Assembly: GCF_013391105.1 (NCBI RefSeq)
Contig: NZ_CP058335.1
Coordinates: 3,038,001 to 3,102,000, forward strand
Direction of reading: 5' to 3'
Origin: Natronomonas salina
Lineage (GTDB): Archaea; Halobacteriota; Halobacteria; Halobacteriales; Haloarculaceae
DNA length: 64,000 nt
This document shows, piece after piece, positions 50,772-59,915 of the stretch; the first letter of the stretch is position 1, and each line of letters starts with the position of its first letter. Both the position numbers and the translations under genes were made by a program. Below the pieces are notes generated by a model. The model searched no databases. It saw nothing but the letters and a program-made list of their open reading frames with translations, and had not been told where the DNA came from.

Positions 50772-51530
50772 TCACCGACCCCCCGTTCCGGTATAGCTCC
50801 GACGTGGTTCGCCCTGCCGCTGACGCTCCGGACTCGTCTGCCGCCGTCGGGCGTCCGCGTCGCCGCCGGCACCGCGCCGTTCGCGGGCGCGGTCCTCCGT
50901 CTCGTCGAGGCGCTCGCCGTCACCGCTCCGGCTCGCGCCGCCCTGGTTCGCCTCGTCCGCTGCGTCCAGCCGTTCGATCGCCTCGGCGGTCCGGCGGACT
51001 CGCTCCCGGTCGGAGACCGCGGTGCGGAACAGCCCGTCGTCGGTGGCGTCGAGGAAGTCCGACGCGACCTCGTCGTCGGTCCAGGTGCCCTCGGCGACGC
51101 GTCCCTCGGCCGTCGACCGCGAGCAGTGCTCCGTCCGCATCACCGTCCGGACGGCGGCCTCGGTCAGCCGGTCCAGCCGCGAGTCCGGGGTCGACCCGCC
51201 GGACCCGTCGACCGACCGGTCGACCGCCTGGCCGGGGTGCGGCGCCGACTCGACGGACTCGACGGCGGGCAACTGCGCCTCGTCGACGCCGCTGACGGCG
51301 ATCACCAGCAGGACGAGCACGGCGACGGCCACCGCCGCGAGCCCGACGGCCGCGAGGACGAAGTAGTCGCTCCCGAGGGCCGCGATCACCGCCTCCACCG
51401 GCAGGGCGCCGGCCACGCTCGGGACGAACACGGCCAGCGTCCCGACGGCGAACACCGCGAGGCCGGTGAGCAGCAGGACGCCGCGGACGAGCCGCAGCAG
51501 GGCCGCCCGGACGCCGCCCGACCCGGCCAT
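50772..51530 (-). CDS. Membrane protein of the DUF58 cluster (DUF7269-like)
   Basis: 252 residues: two N-terminal membrane helices (~13-38 and 53-80), then an acidic soluble part with RTVMRTEHCSRSTAEGRVAEGTWTDDEVASDFL, and a long, basic low-complexity tail. The TWTDD / SDRERVRRTAEAIE blocks resemble a small family found in the same haloarchaeal operons (I recall DUF7269, unverified). Its start overlaps the DUF4129 gene stop by one base. Confidence 0.78.
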   Translation of the reverse strand: MAGSGGVRAALLRLVRGVLLLTGLAVFAVGTLAVFVPSVAGALPVEAVIAALGSDYFVLAAVGLAAVAVAVLVLLVIAVSGVDEAQLPAVESVESAPHPGQAVDRSVDGSGGSTPDSRLDRLTEAAVRTVMRTEHCSRSTAEGRVAEGTWTDDEVASDFLDATDDGLFRTAVSDRERVRRTAEAIERLDAADEANQGGASRSGDGERLDETEDRARERRGAGGDADARRRQTSPERQRQGEPRRSYTGTGGR

Positions 51531-52294
51531 CAGTCAGCACCCCCGTCGGCGCCGCGGCCGTCGGTCCGCACGGTGCCGCGGCCGCCGTCGAGTTGCCGAA
51601 GGGCGTCCTCGACGCGGTCAGCCTCCTCGGACGGCGGAACGCCGCCGTACTCGACGCGCTCGAAGGCCGTCGTGATGGTCTCGACGGGCGCCGCCTCGAG
51701 GCCCATCTGTCGCGCCTCGGCGGCGCACTCCGAGGGCGTCATGACCTCGGGCCGCTCCGGGTCGATCGCCTCCATCAGGGTTAGCCACGCCCGCTCGACC
51801 GCGTTCGAGGGGCTCCCGTCGGGCCAGGCGCTCCGCTCGTACTGGAGGTCGGCGGGGTCGTCGGTCGGCTGGAGCAGGCCCCAGAAGGCGTCGGCGATCC
51901 GGTCGCGGTACCGGTACCCCAGCGCGCCGAGCGCGAGGAGGACGCCCACCGCCAGCAGGAACCGGAGGATGCCCAGCAGGAAGTCGAGCAGCCGGTCGAG
52001 GAGGCTGGGCGCGGACGCGGACATCCCCGTCGCCCCCTCCCGCCCCGCGGACGACTGCTCCTGGGACTGGCTCGAGGCGTCCTCGCCGTCGCTCCCGTCG
52101 GCGGCGTCCCCGGAGCCCTCCATCTGCTGTTCGATCGCCGCGGCGTCGTCCTGTCCGATCGGCAGTATCTCGTAGGTGTCTATCTCCTCGTCCGGGTCCG
52201 TCGACAGCGAGGAGTCCAGCGTGGTCGCGGAGACGCCGATGGCAGTGATACAGAGTACCGCTACGACCAGCGGGAAGAGTTTCGAGAGGTTCAT
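51530..52294 (-). CDS. DUF4129 domain protein
   Basis: 254 residues with a signal anchor (5-25), an acidic extracellular linker, a second membrane helix (~108-125) and a C-terminal cytoplasmic DUF4129 domain: SNAVERAWLTLMEAIDPERPEVMTPSECA followed by EYGGVPPSEEADRVEDAL. In other genomes DUF4129 proteins neighbour transglutaminase-like and MoxR/DUF58 genes; here they form a four-gene block on the minus strand. First gene of that operon. Confidence 0.88.
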   Translation of the reverse strand: MNLSKLFPLVVAVLCITAIGVSATTLDSSLSTDPDEEIDTYEILPIGQDDAAAIEQQMEGSGDAADGSDGEDASSQSQEQSSAGREGATGMSASAPSLLDRLLDFLLGILRFLLAVGVLLALGALGYRYRDRIADAFWGLLQPTDDPADLQYERSAWPDGSPSNAVERAWLTLMEAIDPERPEVMTPSECAAEARQMGLEAAPVETITTAFERVEYGGVPPSEEADRVEDALRQLDGGRGTVRTDGRGADGGAD

Positions 52295-52795
52295 GTGTAG
52301 GTTCGCGTGACCGACGGCGTTCGTCGCGCCCGCGGGCGGCGTGGCGTCGAAGGTGACATGGAAGCGCGATTCGAAGCGATATCGAAGAGGGCGCTCCCGC
52401 GGCAGCGCGTCGTCCAGGTCGCGGTCACAGGTTCGTCCCGGACCTCTCCGACGACAGCTATTGTAATACGGACCGTAACGCCCTGTTGCGGTCTCGCCCG
52501 TCGACAGAGCGACTACAGAGCCTATCGACGCTGCGGTCGCTCGACCCTCGATGTCCGGTCCAGCGGGCGAGTTATCAGTTCGTTAAGATGGAATTATCCG
52601 AGTGTCGAGCGCTCACGAGAACGTGAAATCGAGTGGTCGACCGGGGGATTGGCCCACAAGCGACGCCCGGTGCTGGTGCTATTTCGGTCCTCCCTCGCCG
52701 GACACGACCGGCAGGTCTGATTTCCACCTCGGCATACCTCGGACTCTCCGTCTTCGATGTTACGGACGGCTCACTGGTCCTGTTCGACCGGATAG
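52295..52795. other. ~500-nt intergenic region upstream of the DUF4129 operon
   Basis: No convincing gene. An open frame at 52307-52720 (+) has arginine/serine-rich, non-haloarchaeal composition. A tattgtaatacgg element near 52460 could be a distant TATA box for the minus-strand operon. The tRNA-Leu 3' end borders the region on the right. No repeats matching the tRNA end were noticed. Confidence 0.5.
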
Positions 52796-52880
52796 TGCGA
52801 GGGGAGGGATTCGAACCCACGGACCCCTACGGGAGCGGATCTTAAGTCCGCCGCCATTGTCCAGACTCGGCCACCCTCGC
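52796..52880 (-). tRNA. tRNA-Leu (TAA)
   Basis: 85-nt class II tRNA: acceptor GCGAGGG (52880-52874) with the 3' strand ending at 52797, discriminator A at 52796; anticodon loop CTTAAGA with anticodon TAA at 52844-52842; long variable arm containing TCCCGTAGGGGTCC; T loop TTCGAATC. No intron. Confidence 0.95.
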
Positions 52881-53081
52881 GTACGGTACCACTGCGTCAG
52901 TTCGCCGCAAATGGGTTTCGGTTGGCACGTCCCGGATCGGCGCCGGTCGGTTCGATGAACGACCAGAACTAGGGGTAGAAGACCGGTATCTGTCGGTAAA
53001 CCGGGACTGGAAGAACGAACGTGTCGGGTCGATGACTCCCAAAATGTTATGGTGATGCGGTTACAGCGTATCGACAGTCCT

Positions 53082-55067
53082 ATGTCGGATTCACAAGAAA
53101 GCGGTAAGCCGACCCGCCGAAAGCTCCTCCAGGGGATGGGGGCTGCGAGCGTCCTCCCTGCTGTCTCCATCTCGGGGTGTTCGTTCCTCGAGGACGGAAA
53201 CGGTGACGACGGAGAGGTGTCCTTCCCCCTCGAGGTCCAGCTGGAGACCAACAGCGACAACCCCGAGCGAGTGGAGATGGTCGAGGTCATCGCCGAGACG
53301 ATGAACCAGTCGGGCTACTTCGACGCGTCCGTCGAGACCTACGAGTTCAACGACTTCGTCCAGCGCGTCCTGAACCCCGACTACGGCACCCGCGGCCACA
53401 TCGGCTGCATCGGCCTCTCGGGGACCTTCAACCCGGAGAGCTTCTGTAACGCCCTGAACCACTCCGACAACGTCGGGCAGTGCTGTAACCTCTCGGGCGT
53501 CAACGACGAGGAACTCGACCAGATGATGGACAACGCCCGGTACGGCGTCGACGTCACCGAGGACCCCGAACTCCGCCGGGAACGGTACGACGAGGTCTGG
53601 CAGTACCTCGCCGAGGAGGCCTACAGCTCGATGGTCTTCTTCGACGTCAACGCCGCGATGACGAACAACAACGTCCACGGCTACGACGTCTTCCCGTTCA
53701 ACGAGTTCATCATCAGCTACGCGCTGCACGCCCCGCAGGACGAGCAGGTCATGTGGATGGACGAGGGCTCCGACCCCCGGAACACGGACCTCTCGGACCT
53801 CCAGGAGGGCGGGACCCTCCGCGCGGCCATCGCCGAGAACCCCGGCTCGTTCGACCCCGCCTACAGCAGCAGTACGACCTCCTCGCTCGTCCAGTACAAC
53901 GTCTTCGAGAGCCTGACCACGACGGACATCGAGGGCAACGTGATGCCGTGGCTCGCCCGGAGCTACGAGGTCACCGACGTCCAGGACGTCCAGCCGGCGG
54001 ACTACGCCGACTACATGGAGTCGGTGGCCACGAACGACGAGGGGGCCATCCAGACCGACGAGCAGATCCTGGTCACCCACCCCGACGACGACCCGGCCTC
54101 CGACGACGAGGTCCGCGTGCTGCTCCCCGACGGCGCCGCCGACGCCGCGGCGGACGACGTCTTCGGCATGCGGATCCGGTACGAACTCCACGAGGGCGTG
54201 GAGTTCCACAACGGCGAGGAACTCAGCGCCGAGCACGTCGTCCGGTCGATGGAGTACCACCACAACTCCGACATCTCCGCGCAGACCTTCGACTCGGTGC
54301 TGCACACCGAGGCCGTCGACGAGTACACCGTCGACATCTACGGCCAGATCGCCGACGCGGAAGGCGAACGCGAACTGCCCGGAATCCTCGTCCTGTCCAT
54401 GGAGAACATGGACGCCGCCGACCCCCAGCCCGGCGCCAGCGGCACCATCATCGACCCGCGCAGCGACATCACGCCGTACGGGACCGGCCCCTACACCCTC
54501 ACGGACTTCCAGGACGAGCAGTACGTCGAGTACGAGAAGTTCGACAACTACTGGCTCGACCAGCAGGGCGTCGACACCCTCGAGTGGTTCGACGGACCCG
54601 AGGAGTTCCCGGACGGCCCGGTCATCGACGCGATCTCCTACGAGATCGTCCCGGACAACGCGACCCGGTCGGCGTCGCTGCAGAACGACGAGGTCGACAT
54701 GACCTACGACCTCTCGAAGGACACGTTCAGCGACTACGAGGAGTCCGACGACTACCTGCTGTACACGATCGAGGCGGGCGGCTACACCTACCTCCAGGCG
54801 CCGCTGCAGGTCGAACCGTTCGACGACAAGCGCATGCGCCAGGCGTTCAACCACCTGATCAACCGCGAGTACGTGGTCCAGAACATCCACGACGGCTACG
54901 GCCGCGAGGCCTGGACGCCGCTCCCGGAGATCGCCTACGAGTCGGGGACCACCGACCCCGAGGCCCTCGAGGAGGAGATCCGCCCGTACAACGAGCACGA
55001 CACCGAGCGGGCGGTCGAACTCATCGAAGAAGTTATCGACGACCGCGGCTACGCCTCAGACGTCTAG
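53082..55067 (+). CDS. Family-5 peptide-binding lipoprotein with circularly permuted domain order
   Basis: 661 residues. Twin-arginine signal (R12-R13) and lipobox ending at Cys33. Then, unusually, residues ~46-235 read like the C-terminal part of family-5 solute-binding proteins: TNSDNPERVEMVEVIAE, QCCNLSGVNDEELDQMM and the closing HGYDVFPFNEFIIS. The canonical N-terminal start QEGGTLRAAIAENPGSFDP appears only at ~241, followed by VFESLTT, GVEFHNGEELSAEHV, ITPYGTGPYTL and the MRQAFNHLINREYV helix. The protein stops after VELIEEVIDDRGYASDV, where the early segment would continue. Every part appears once, so this is a permutation, not a duplication. Predicted to bind oligopeptides or similar for the ABC operon downstream. 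Confidence 0.88.
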   Translation: MSDSQESGKPTRRKLLQGMGAASVLPAVSISGCSFLEDGNGDDGEVSFPLEVQLETNSDNPERVEMVEVIAETMNQSGYFDASVETYEFNDFVQRVLNPDYGTRGHIGCIGLSGTFNPESFCNALNHSDNVGQCCNLSGVNDEELDQMMDNARYGVDVTEDPELRRERYDEVWQYLAEEAYSSMVFFDVNAAMTNNNVHGYDVFPFNEFIISYALHAPQDEQVMWMDEGSDPRNTDLSDLQEGGTLRAAIAENPGSFDPAYSSSTTSSLVQYNVFESLTTTDIEGNVMPWLARSYEVTDVQDVQPADYADYMESVATNDEGAIQTDEQILVTHPDDDPASDDEVRVLLPDGAADAAADDVFGMRIRYELHEGVEFHNGEELSAEHVVRSMEYHHNSDISAQTFDSVLHTEAVDEYTVDIYGQIADAEGERELPGILVLSMENMDAADPQPGASGTIIDPRSDITPYGTGPYTLTDFQDEQYVEYEKFDNYWLDQQGVDTLEWFDGPEEFPDGPVIDAISYEIVPDNATRSASLQNDEVDMTYDLSKDTFSDYEESDDYLLYTIEAGGYTYLQAPLQVEPFDDKRMRQAFNHLINREYVVQNIHDGYGREAWTPLPEIAYESGTTDPEALEEEIRPYNEHDTERAVELIEEVIDDRGYASDV

Positions 55068-55095
55068 AAGGGGTACGGTCCCCCCATCTCTCAGG

Positions 55096-56052
55096 ATGAG
55101 CCTCCAACGATTCATACTCAAGCGACTACTCTCGGTCATCCCGATACTCTTCGGTGTCTCGCTCATCACGTTCGCGCTGGTCCACCTCACGCCGGGCGAC
55201 CCGATCTCGCAGATGGTGGCGATGAACCCCCACGTCGGCGCCGCCGAGGAGGCGGCGTTGCGCGAGCGGTACGGCCTCGACAGGCCGGTTTGGGAGCAGT
55301 ACGGCACCTGGATGATGAACGTCCTGACCGGCGACTTCGGCCAGGTGTACCGCAGCGGCGAGGCCGTCAGCGCGGTCGTCCTCCGGCGGCTGCCGGAGAC
55401 GCTCGCGCTCGCGCTCTTCGGGTGGCTGTTCGCCATCGGCATCGCCGTCCCGACCGGCATCTACGCGGCCGCGAACAAGGACCAGTTCGGCGACACGGTC
55501 AGCCGGTTCCTCGCGCTGTCGGGCATCTCCATCCCGAACTTCTGGCTCGGGCTGATGCTCATCCTCGTGTTCGCGCTGTGGCTCGGCCTCTGGCCGGTGC
55601 TGCCGCCCTCCCGGGAGCCGCTGTACAGCACCGAGATGCTCTGGTACCTCCTGCTGCCCGGCGTCACCATCGGGACGGCGGCCGCGGCGAGCATCATGCG
55701 CGTGATGCGCACCTCGATGGCCGAGGAGCTGAACAAGGAGTACGTCACGGCGGCCCGCGCGAAGGGGCTCCCGGAGCGACAGGTCGTGCTCAAGCACGTC
55801 CTCCGGAACTCGCTGATCTCGGTCGTCACGCTCGCGGCGACCATCACGGCCGGGCTCGTCGCCGGGTCGGTGGTCGTCGAGGTCGTCTTCAACTGGCCGG
55901 GGCTCGGCCGCGAGTTCATCTTCGCGATCAACCGCCGGGAGATCAACCTCATCATGGCCATCACCCTGTTCACGGGGCTGGTCATCATCCTCGCGAATCT
56001 CGTCGCGGATATCCTCTATGCGGTGCTCGACCCGCGGATTCGGTACGACTAG
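55096..56052 (+). CDS. Peptide ABC transporter permease (DppB type)
   Basis: 318 residues, six membrane helices; the start MSLQRFILKRLLSVIPILFGVSLI and LTPGDP motif after TM1 are typical of DppB/OppB. The cytoplasmic EAA loop (EELNKEYVTAARAKGLPERQVVLKHVLRN) contacts the ATPases. 28 nt after the binding-protein gene. Confidence 0.92.
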   Translation: MSLQRFILKRLLSVIPILFGVSLITFALVHLTPGDPISQMVAMNPHVGAAEEAALRERYGLDRPVWEQYGTWMMNVLTGDFGQVYRSGEAVSAVVLRRLPETLALALFGWLFAIGIAVPTGIYAAANKDQFGDTVSRFLALSGISIPNFWLGLMLILVFALWLGLWPVLPPSREPLYSTEMLWYLLLPGVTIGTAAAASIMRVMRTSMAEELNKEYVTAARAKGLPERQVVLKHVLRNSLISVVTLAATITAGLVAGSVVVEVVFNWPGLGREFIFAINRREINLIMAITLFTGLVIILANLVADILYAVLDPRIRYD

Positions 56053-56061
56053 ATACAACTC

Positions 56062-57096
56062 ATGTCCAAGCAACGAGGCAGAATTCGGATATCTGGTTTC
56101 GACTCCGAACGCGTCCGGCGACGAGAGGCGTCCTCGACGGCCGCCGACGCGGACGAACGGGAGACGGAGAGCCGGTGGCGTCGCGGCTACCGGCGCTTCC
56201 GGCGGAACCGGTCGGCGATGCTCGGCGTCTACGTCGTCCTCGGACTCGTCCTGCTGACGGTGTTCGCCCGGCCGATCGAGATATTCGAGGTGACCGTTCA
56301 GCCCTTCTCGATCGCCCCGTACGACCCAAATATCCGCCACGACCTGTTCGGGACCGGCGCCGCGAGCTACGAACCGCCCTCCACGCAGCACTACTTCGGG
56401 ACCGACGGCAGCTCCCGGGACATCTTCTCTCGGGTGCTGTACGGCGGCCGCTACAGCATCTCGATCGGGTTCATCGTCGTCGCACTGACCGCCAGCTTCG
56501 GCCTCGTCTACGGCGGCGTCTCCGGCTACTACGGCGGCTGGGTCGACGAGGTGATGATGCGCATCGTCGACACCATCTTCGCGTTCCCGGGGCTCATCCT
56601 GGCGCTGGTCATCGTCGCCGTCCTCGGCGGGGGCTACTGGCAACTGGTCCTGGCGTTCAGCATCTTCGGGTGGGCCTCCTACGGCCGGCTGGTCCGGGGG
56701 GAGGTATTGACGATCAAGGAGAACGAGTACGTCCTGGCGGCGAAGGCGCTCGGCGCCAGCGACCGCGTCGTCATCACCCGGCACGTCCTGCCGAACGCGA
56801 TGCCGCCGCTGCTGGTCGTCGCGTCGCTCAACATCGGCACCGTCGTCATCGGCGTCGCCGCGCTCGGCTTCCTCGGGCTCGGGCTCGGCCCGACCTCCGC
56901 CGAGTGGGGGACGATGCTCGACGCGACCCGCGAGACGCTCATCCAGGGCCCCGGCGGCCAGATCCCCTGGTGGGCGACCGTCTTCCCGGGGCTCGCCATC
57001 TTCGTCTTCGTGATGTCGATGAACATGATCGGCGACGGCGTCAACGACGCGCTCGACGCCCAGGAGACGGGCGTCGCGCGCGGGGGTGACGAGTAG
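56062..57096 (+). CDS. Peptide ABC transporter permease (DppC type)
   Basis: 344 residues with a basic, Arg/Glu-rich cytoplasmic N-terminus (~1-50), six helices, the periplasmic-side HYFGTDGSSRDIFSRVLYGGRYS block typical of DppC, and an EAA loop (KENEYVLAAKALGASDRVVITRHVLPNA). Pairs with the upstream permease. Its TAG stop shares a base with the GTG of the next gene. Confidence 0.92.
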   Translation: MSKQRGRIRISGFDSERVRRREASSTAADADERETESRWRRGYRRFRRNRSAMLGVYVVLGLVLLTVFARPIEIFEVTVQPFSIAPYDPNIRHDLFGTGAASYEPPSTQHYFGTDGSSRDIFSRVLYGGRYSISIGFIVVALTASFGLVYGGVSGYYGGWVDEVMMRIVDTIFAFPGLILALVIVAVLGGGYWQLVLAFSIFGWASYGRLVRGEVLTIKENEYVLAAKALGASDRVVITRHVLPNAMPPLLVVASLNIGTVVIGVAALGFLGLGLGPTSAEWGTMLDATRETLIQGPGGQIPWWATVFPGLAIFVFVMSMNMIGDGVNDALDAQETGVARGGDE

Positions 57097-58499
57097 TGCC
57101 GCTGCTCGAGGTGAACGACCTCGGCGTCGAGTTCTACACGGAGGACGGCATCGTGCGGGCGGTCGACGACCTCTCGTACCGCATCGAGTCCGGCGAGAAG
57201 TTCGGCGTGGTCGGCGAGAGCGGCGCCGGCAAGAGCGTCACGGCGCTGTCGCTGATGCGGCTCATCGAGGAACCGGGCCGCATCACGGGCGGTTCCATCC
57301 GCTTCGGCGGGAGCGACGCCGTCGAGTCCTTCGAGGCGGAGTTCCCCGACCACGTCGTCGACCTGGAGGCGCTCCGCGCCGACCACGGCCTCTCGGAGGT
57401 CGCTCGACGGCTCGACGAGCGGGGCGTCGCCGCGTCGGCGCTGACCGGCGATTCGAGCCACGACGGGGACCGCCTCGTCGATCTCGCCGAGTCCGACGCC
57501 TTCGACATGGCCGACGTCGTCGGCAAGGGCTACGCGGCCGACCTCGGGCTGGTCGGCGACGACGACTTCATCGTCCACGACGGCGCCGACCGCTACGTCG
57601 AGGTGCTCCGGGCCCCCGAGCGGGCCGTCCGGCAGCTCCGCGGCAACCACGTCGCGATGATCTTCCAGGACGCCCAGACGGCGCTGAACCCCGTCTACAC
57701 GGTCGGCGAGCAGATCGCCGAGACCGTCCGCCACCACCTCGACTACGACGACGAGGCGGCCCGCGAGCGGGCGATCCGGCTCCTCGACGAGGTCGGCATC
57801 CCCGAGCCGGAGTACCGGTACTCCGACTACCCCCACGAGTTCTCCGGCGGGATGCAGCAGCGCGCAGTCATCGCGATGGCGCTGTCCTGCGACCCGGACC
57901 TCCTCATCGCCGACGAGCCGACGACGGCCCTGGACGTGACCATCGAGGCGAAGATCCTCAAGCAGATCGAGGAGCTCGCCGACGAGTTCGACACGGCCGT
58001 CCAGCTCATCACCCACGACCTCGGCGTCATCGCCGAGCTCTGCGACCAGGTGATGGTGATGTACGCCGGCGAGACCGTAGAGAAGGCGCCCGTCGAGGAC
58101 CTCTACTACGACCCGAAGCACCCCTACACGGTCGGGCTGATGAGCTCGATCCCCCGCGTCGGCGACGACCGCGAGCGGCTCCAGACCATCCCGGGGACGA
58201 TGCCCGACCTCATCGACGTGCCGACCGGCTGCAGCTTCCACCCCCGGTGTCCGTACGCCGAGGAGGTCTGCCGGCGGAAGCACCCGCCGCTGGTCGACCC
58301 CGACACCGCCGCCCGGTCCGACGCCGGGACCGAGCGGGCAGCGAGGTGCCTGGAGTACACCGGCGACCTCGAGGAGGGCCTCGACTACGAGGTAGTCGTC
58401 CGCGAGGAGGACAGCGAGGTCCACGAGCGGACCGGCACGGACGTCGATGGCCGTCCCGACGGGACCGACGACGGCAACGGGGGTGCCCGCAGTGAGTGA
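57096..58499 (+). CDS. Peptide ABC transporter ATP-binding protein (DppD type) with a ~100-residue insertion
   Basis: 467 residues. Walker A GESGAGKS (40-47), Q-loop at MIFQDAQTALNP (~191), signature FSGGMQQR, Walker B LLIADEP, H-loop ITHDLG, then the C-terminal oligopeptide-type Cys motif (CSFHPRCPYAEEVC ... RCLEY). Between Walker A and the Q-loop lie ~100 extra acidic residues (about 72-178) not found in ordinary DppD, where the spacing is ~50. Start GTG 57096 overlaps the permease stop. Confidence 0.9.
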   Translation: MPLLEVNDLGVEFYTEDGIVRAVDDLSYRIESGEKFGVVGESGAGKSVTALSLMRLIEEPGRITGGSIRFGGSDAVESFEAEFPDHVVDLEALRADHGLSEVARRLDERGVAASALTGDSSHDGDRLVDLAESDAFDMADVVGKGYAADLGLVGDDDFIVHDGADRYVEVLRAPERAVRQLRGNHVAMIFQDAQTALNPVYTVGEQIAETVRHHLDYDDEAARERAIRLLDEVGIPEPEYRYSDYPHEFSGGMQQRAVIAMALSCDPDLLIADEPTTALDVTIEAKILKQIEELADEFDTAVQLITHDLGVIAELCDQVMVMYAGETVEKAPVEDLYYDPKHPYTVGLMSSIPRVGDDRERLQTIPGTMPDLIDVPTGCSFHPRCPYAEEVCRRKHPPLVDPDTAARSDAGTERAARCLEYTGDLEEGLDYEVVVREEDSEVHERTGTDVDGRPDGTDDGNGGARSE

Positions 58500-59844
58500 C
58501 CGAACCGAGGAGCCGATCGTCCGGGTCGAGGGGCTGACGAAGCACTACGACGCCACCGGCGGCTTCGTCGACCGGCTCCTCGGCCACGAGGAGATCGTCC
58601 GGGCCGTCGACGACGTCGACCTCGAGCTCCGCGAGGGCGAGACCCTCGGCGTGGTCGGCGAGTCCGGCTGCGGGAAGACGTCGCTGGGACGGGCGATGCT
58701 CCAGTTGATCGAGCCCACGTCGGGCTCGGTCTACTACCGCGACGAGGACCTCACGGAGATGTCGAAGGGGCGGCTCAGGGAGGTCCGGAAGGACCTGCAG
58801 TACATCTTCCAGGACCCCTTCTCGAGTCTGAACCCCCGGATGACCGTCGGCGACATCATCGGCGAGCCGCTGGACATCCACGACCTGGCGTCGGGCCAGG
58901 ACCGTACGAACCGTATCCACGACCTCCTGGAGACCGTGGGGCTGAACGCGAGCCACGCCCACCGCTACCCCCACGAGTTCTCCGGCGGGCAGCGCCAGCG
59001 CATCGGCATCGCGCGGGCGCTGGCCGTCGACCCCGAGGTCATCATCTGCGACGAGCCGGTGTCGGCCCTCGACGTCTCCGTGCAGGCGCAGATCCTCAAC
59101 CTGCTGGAGGACCTCCAGGCGGAGTTCGGGCTCTCGTACGTCTTCATCGCCCACGACCTCTCGGTCGTCGAGCACATCTCCGACCGCATCGCCGTGATGT
59201 ACCTCGGCGAGATCGCCGAGATCGGCGAGACGCCGGAGGTCTTCGAGCCGCCGTACCACCCCTACACGGAAGCGCTGCTGTCGGCCATCCCGGAGCCCGA
59301 CCCCCTCTGGGAGGGCGACCAGATCCTGCTGTCGGGGAACGTCCCCTCGCCCATCGACCCGCCGTCGGGCTGCCGGTTCCACACGCGCTGCCCGCAGGTC
59401 ATCCAGCCCGAGGACGTCGACGTCCCCCAGGGCGAGTGGCGCGCGCTGATGGACCTCAAGATACGGCTGGCCGACGCCGACGGCCTCGAGACGGTGACCG
59501 CTCGCGCCGCGGACGCCGACGGAACCGACCCCGCCGAGGCCCCGGAGACCGCCCTCGAGGCGCGCGTCCGCGAGGAGTTCGACCTGCCGGAGCGGCTCTC
59601 CGATCCGTCGCTCCGGGAGGCCTTCGCCGACGCCGTGGCACGCCTCGAGGACGGCGACGTCGACGCCGCCCACGAGGCGCTGCGCGCGGCCGTCCGCTCG
59701 CCCTGCGAGCACGAGGACCCCGCGCTGGTGGACGTCACCGACACCCACCGGGTCGCCTGCCTCCGCTTCGAGGAGGGGTACCCGGACCCCGGCGAGGTGC
59801 CGGACCGGGCGACCGACCCCACGACGGGGACCGGCGACGACTGA
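58492..59844 (+). CDS. Peptide ABC transporter ATP-binding protein (DppF type)
   Basis: About 450 residues. Walker [10 protein letters not shown]-loop [12 protein letters not shown], signature FSGGQRQR, Walker B VIICDEP, H-loop [10 protein letters not shown]. The Cys pair CRFHTRC of the oligopeptide-type C-terminal motif is separated from its later partners (SPCEHED, VACLRF) by ~110 residues ([18 protein letters not shown] ...), an expanded form. GTG 58492 gives [12 protein letters not shown] and overlaps the previous stop by 8 nt; a longer form from 58447 is possible. Confidence 0.91.
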   Translation: MSDRTEEPIVRVEGLTKHYDATGGFVDRLLGHEEIVRAVDDVDLELREGETLGVVGESGCGKTSLGRAMLQLIEPTSGSVYYRDEDLTEMSKGRLREVRKDLQYIFQDPFSSLNPRMTVGDIIGEPLDIHDLASGQDRTNRIHDLLETVGLNASHAHRYPHEFSGGQRQRIGIARALAVDPEVIICDEPVSALDVSVQAQILNLLEDLQAEFGLSYVFIAHDLSVVEHISDRIAVMYLGEIAEIGETPEVFEPPYHPYTEALLSAIPEPDPLWEGDQILLSGNVPSPIDPPSGCRFHTRCPQVIQPEDVDVPQGEWRALMDLKIRLADADGLETVTARAADADGTDPAEAPETALEARVREEFDLPERLSDPSLREAFADAVARLEDGDVDAAHEALRAAVRSPCEHEDPALVDVTDTHRVACLRFEEGYPDPGEVPDRATDPTTGTGDD

Positions 59845-59915
59845 CCGGTCCGGGCCGCCCGCAGGCGATCCCACCACCCGCAACGTTTTCGTCCTCCGGT
59901 TCTGTAGGGAGACCG

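Noticed and set aside
52307-52720. 137-codon plus-strand frame between the DUF4129 gene and tRNA-Leu
   Set aside because: Arg/Ser-rich composition, no motif, and it overlaps the probable promoter region of the minus-strand operon.
52796-53081. tRNA-Leu as the integration site of a mobile element carrying the peptide transporters
   Set aside because: No integrase, no transposase and no duplicated tRNA end seen within the window; the transporter genes match their surroundings in codon use.
53082-55067. Reading the permuted binding protein as a fusion of two different proteins or a frame error
   Set aside because: The frame is continuous, each part of the family-5 fold occurs once, and both ends meet at the same point of the fold; a fusion would duplicate or lose segments.
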